Part shown: one piece after another, positions 12,156 to 12,308 of the stretch | How positions within the stretch are numbered: position 1 is the first letter of the stretch | Layout of the letters: each line of letters starts with the position of its first letter | NCBI GenBank assembly: GCA_937138955.1 | Contig: CAKZPJ010000169.1 | Location: forward strand, 1-12,308 | Direction of reading: 5' to 3' | Source: an uncultured Flammeovirgaceae bacterium | Lineage (GTDB): Bacteria > Bacteroidota > Bacteroidia > Cytophagales > Cyclobacteriaceae | DNA: 12,308 nucleotides | The notes under the pieces: generated by a model | Databases searched by the model: none | What the model was told of the DNA's origin: nothing | The model's input: the letters and a program-made list of their open reading frames with translations, nothing else | Position numbers and translations under genes: made by a program

Positions 12156-12187
12156 CAAATATAACGATGTTATAATTAATATACAAA
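12156..12187 (-). promoter_or_regulatory. Bacteroidetes-type promoter of the tetR operon
   Basis: Read on the minus strand, TTTG (12187-12184) is followed after 20 bases by TATATTTG (12163-12156), a perfect match to the Bacteroidetes sigma factor consensus TTTG / TAnnTTTG with correct spacing. Transcription would start near 12150, leaving a leader of about 14 bases before the tetR ATG at 12136. Confidence 0.7.
12160..12174. promoter_or_regulatory. Candidate TetR operator over the tetR promoter
   Basis: TATAACGATGTTATA is a perfect palindrome with a three-base centre. It shares the ATAAC...GTTAT half-sites of the copies at 11146-11158 and 11560-11572, and it overlaps the -7 box of the tetR promoter, where a bound repressor would block transcription. 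Confidence 0.65.
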
Positions 12188-12308
12188 AAAAAATCTACCC
12201 TTTTGATATTTAAATTCTAATAGATCCTCTTTCTGAATTTCATTCTGACTAAGGTCAATTTTTGTTATTGATTATCAATTGTTTATATTTTTATCAAATC
12301 TATCATTT

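Noticed and set aside
12267..12279. Perfect 13-base palindrome ATTGATTATCAAT near the right edge
   Set aside because: It lies in very AT-rich sequence, more than 125 bases from any start codon in the window, and shares no half-site with the TetR palindromes. It may belong to a gene beyond the edge.

Overview
The window looks like chromosomal DNA of a Bacteroidota member, most likely a Cytophagales-type organism. This rests on the gene families (SiaC/DUF1987, DUF2147, a PTPS-FolE-SDR pterin operon, the ligase-associated Exo and PdeM repair proteins), on weak or absent Shine-Dalgarno sequences, and on one good Bacteroidetes-type promoter (TTTG-N20-TATATTTG on the minus strand at the right end). 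Base composition is moderately AT-rich. It is clearly richer in AT over the toxin-antitoxin genes and the right-hand operon than over the permease gene.

Left part (1-6201). The minus strand carries the start of an MBL-fold repair exonuclease (running off the left edge), then a three-gene operon (coiled-coil protein, STAS-like protein, flavin reductase-like protein), then a tight pterin operon (6-pyruvoyl-tetrahydropterin synthase-like, GTP cyclohydrolase I, atypical SDR). These three pterin genes could make tetrahydrobiopterin or a related reduced pterin from GTP. A SiaC-type regulatory phosphoprotein, a secreted DUF2147 protein and the repair phosphoesterase PdeM follow. Exo and PdeM normally belong to one Exo-Lig-Lhr-Mpe repair cluster, but here nearly 5 kb of unrelated genes separates them.

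Middle (6365-9626). A GntP-family permease gene is followed by the most unusual stretch. Two toxin-antitoxin modules (a RelE/ParE pair with a frameshifted toxin, and an Xre-RES pair) are each bounded by their own inverted repeat, 13 bp for the first and 10 bp for the second. Where the modules abut there is a 113-bp imperfect hairpin with R/L-box architecture like an integron attC site. The pattern matches integron gene cassettes without a nearby integrase (a CALIN-like array). Both modules have palindromic candidate operators in front of the antitoxin gene.

Right part (9627-12308). A minus-strand operon runs TetR regulator, DoxX-like membrane protein, NAD(P)H quinone oxidoreductase-like flavoprotein, SDR. 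Near-identical palindromes (ATAACAGTGTTAT type) sit in front of the first three genes, and one overlaps the tetR promoter. This suggests one self-regulated redox or electrophile-stress unit.

No tRNA, rRNA, CRISPR array, transposase or integrase was seen.
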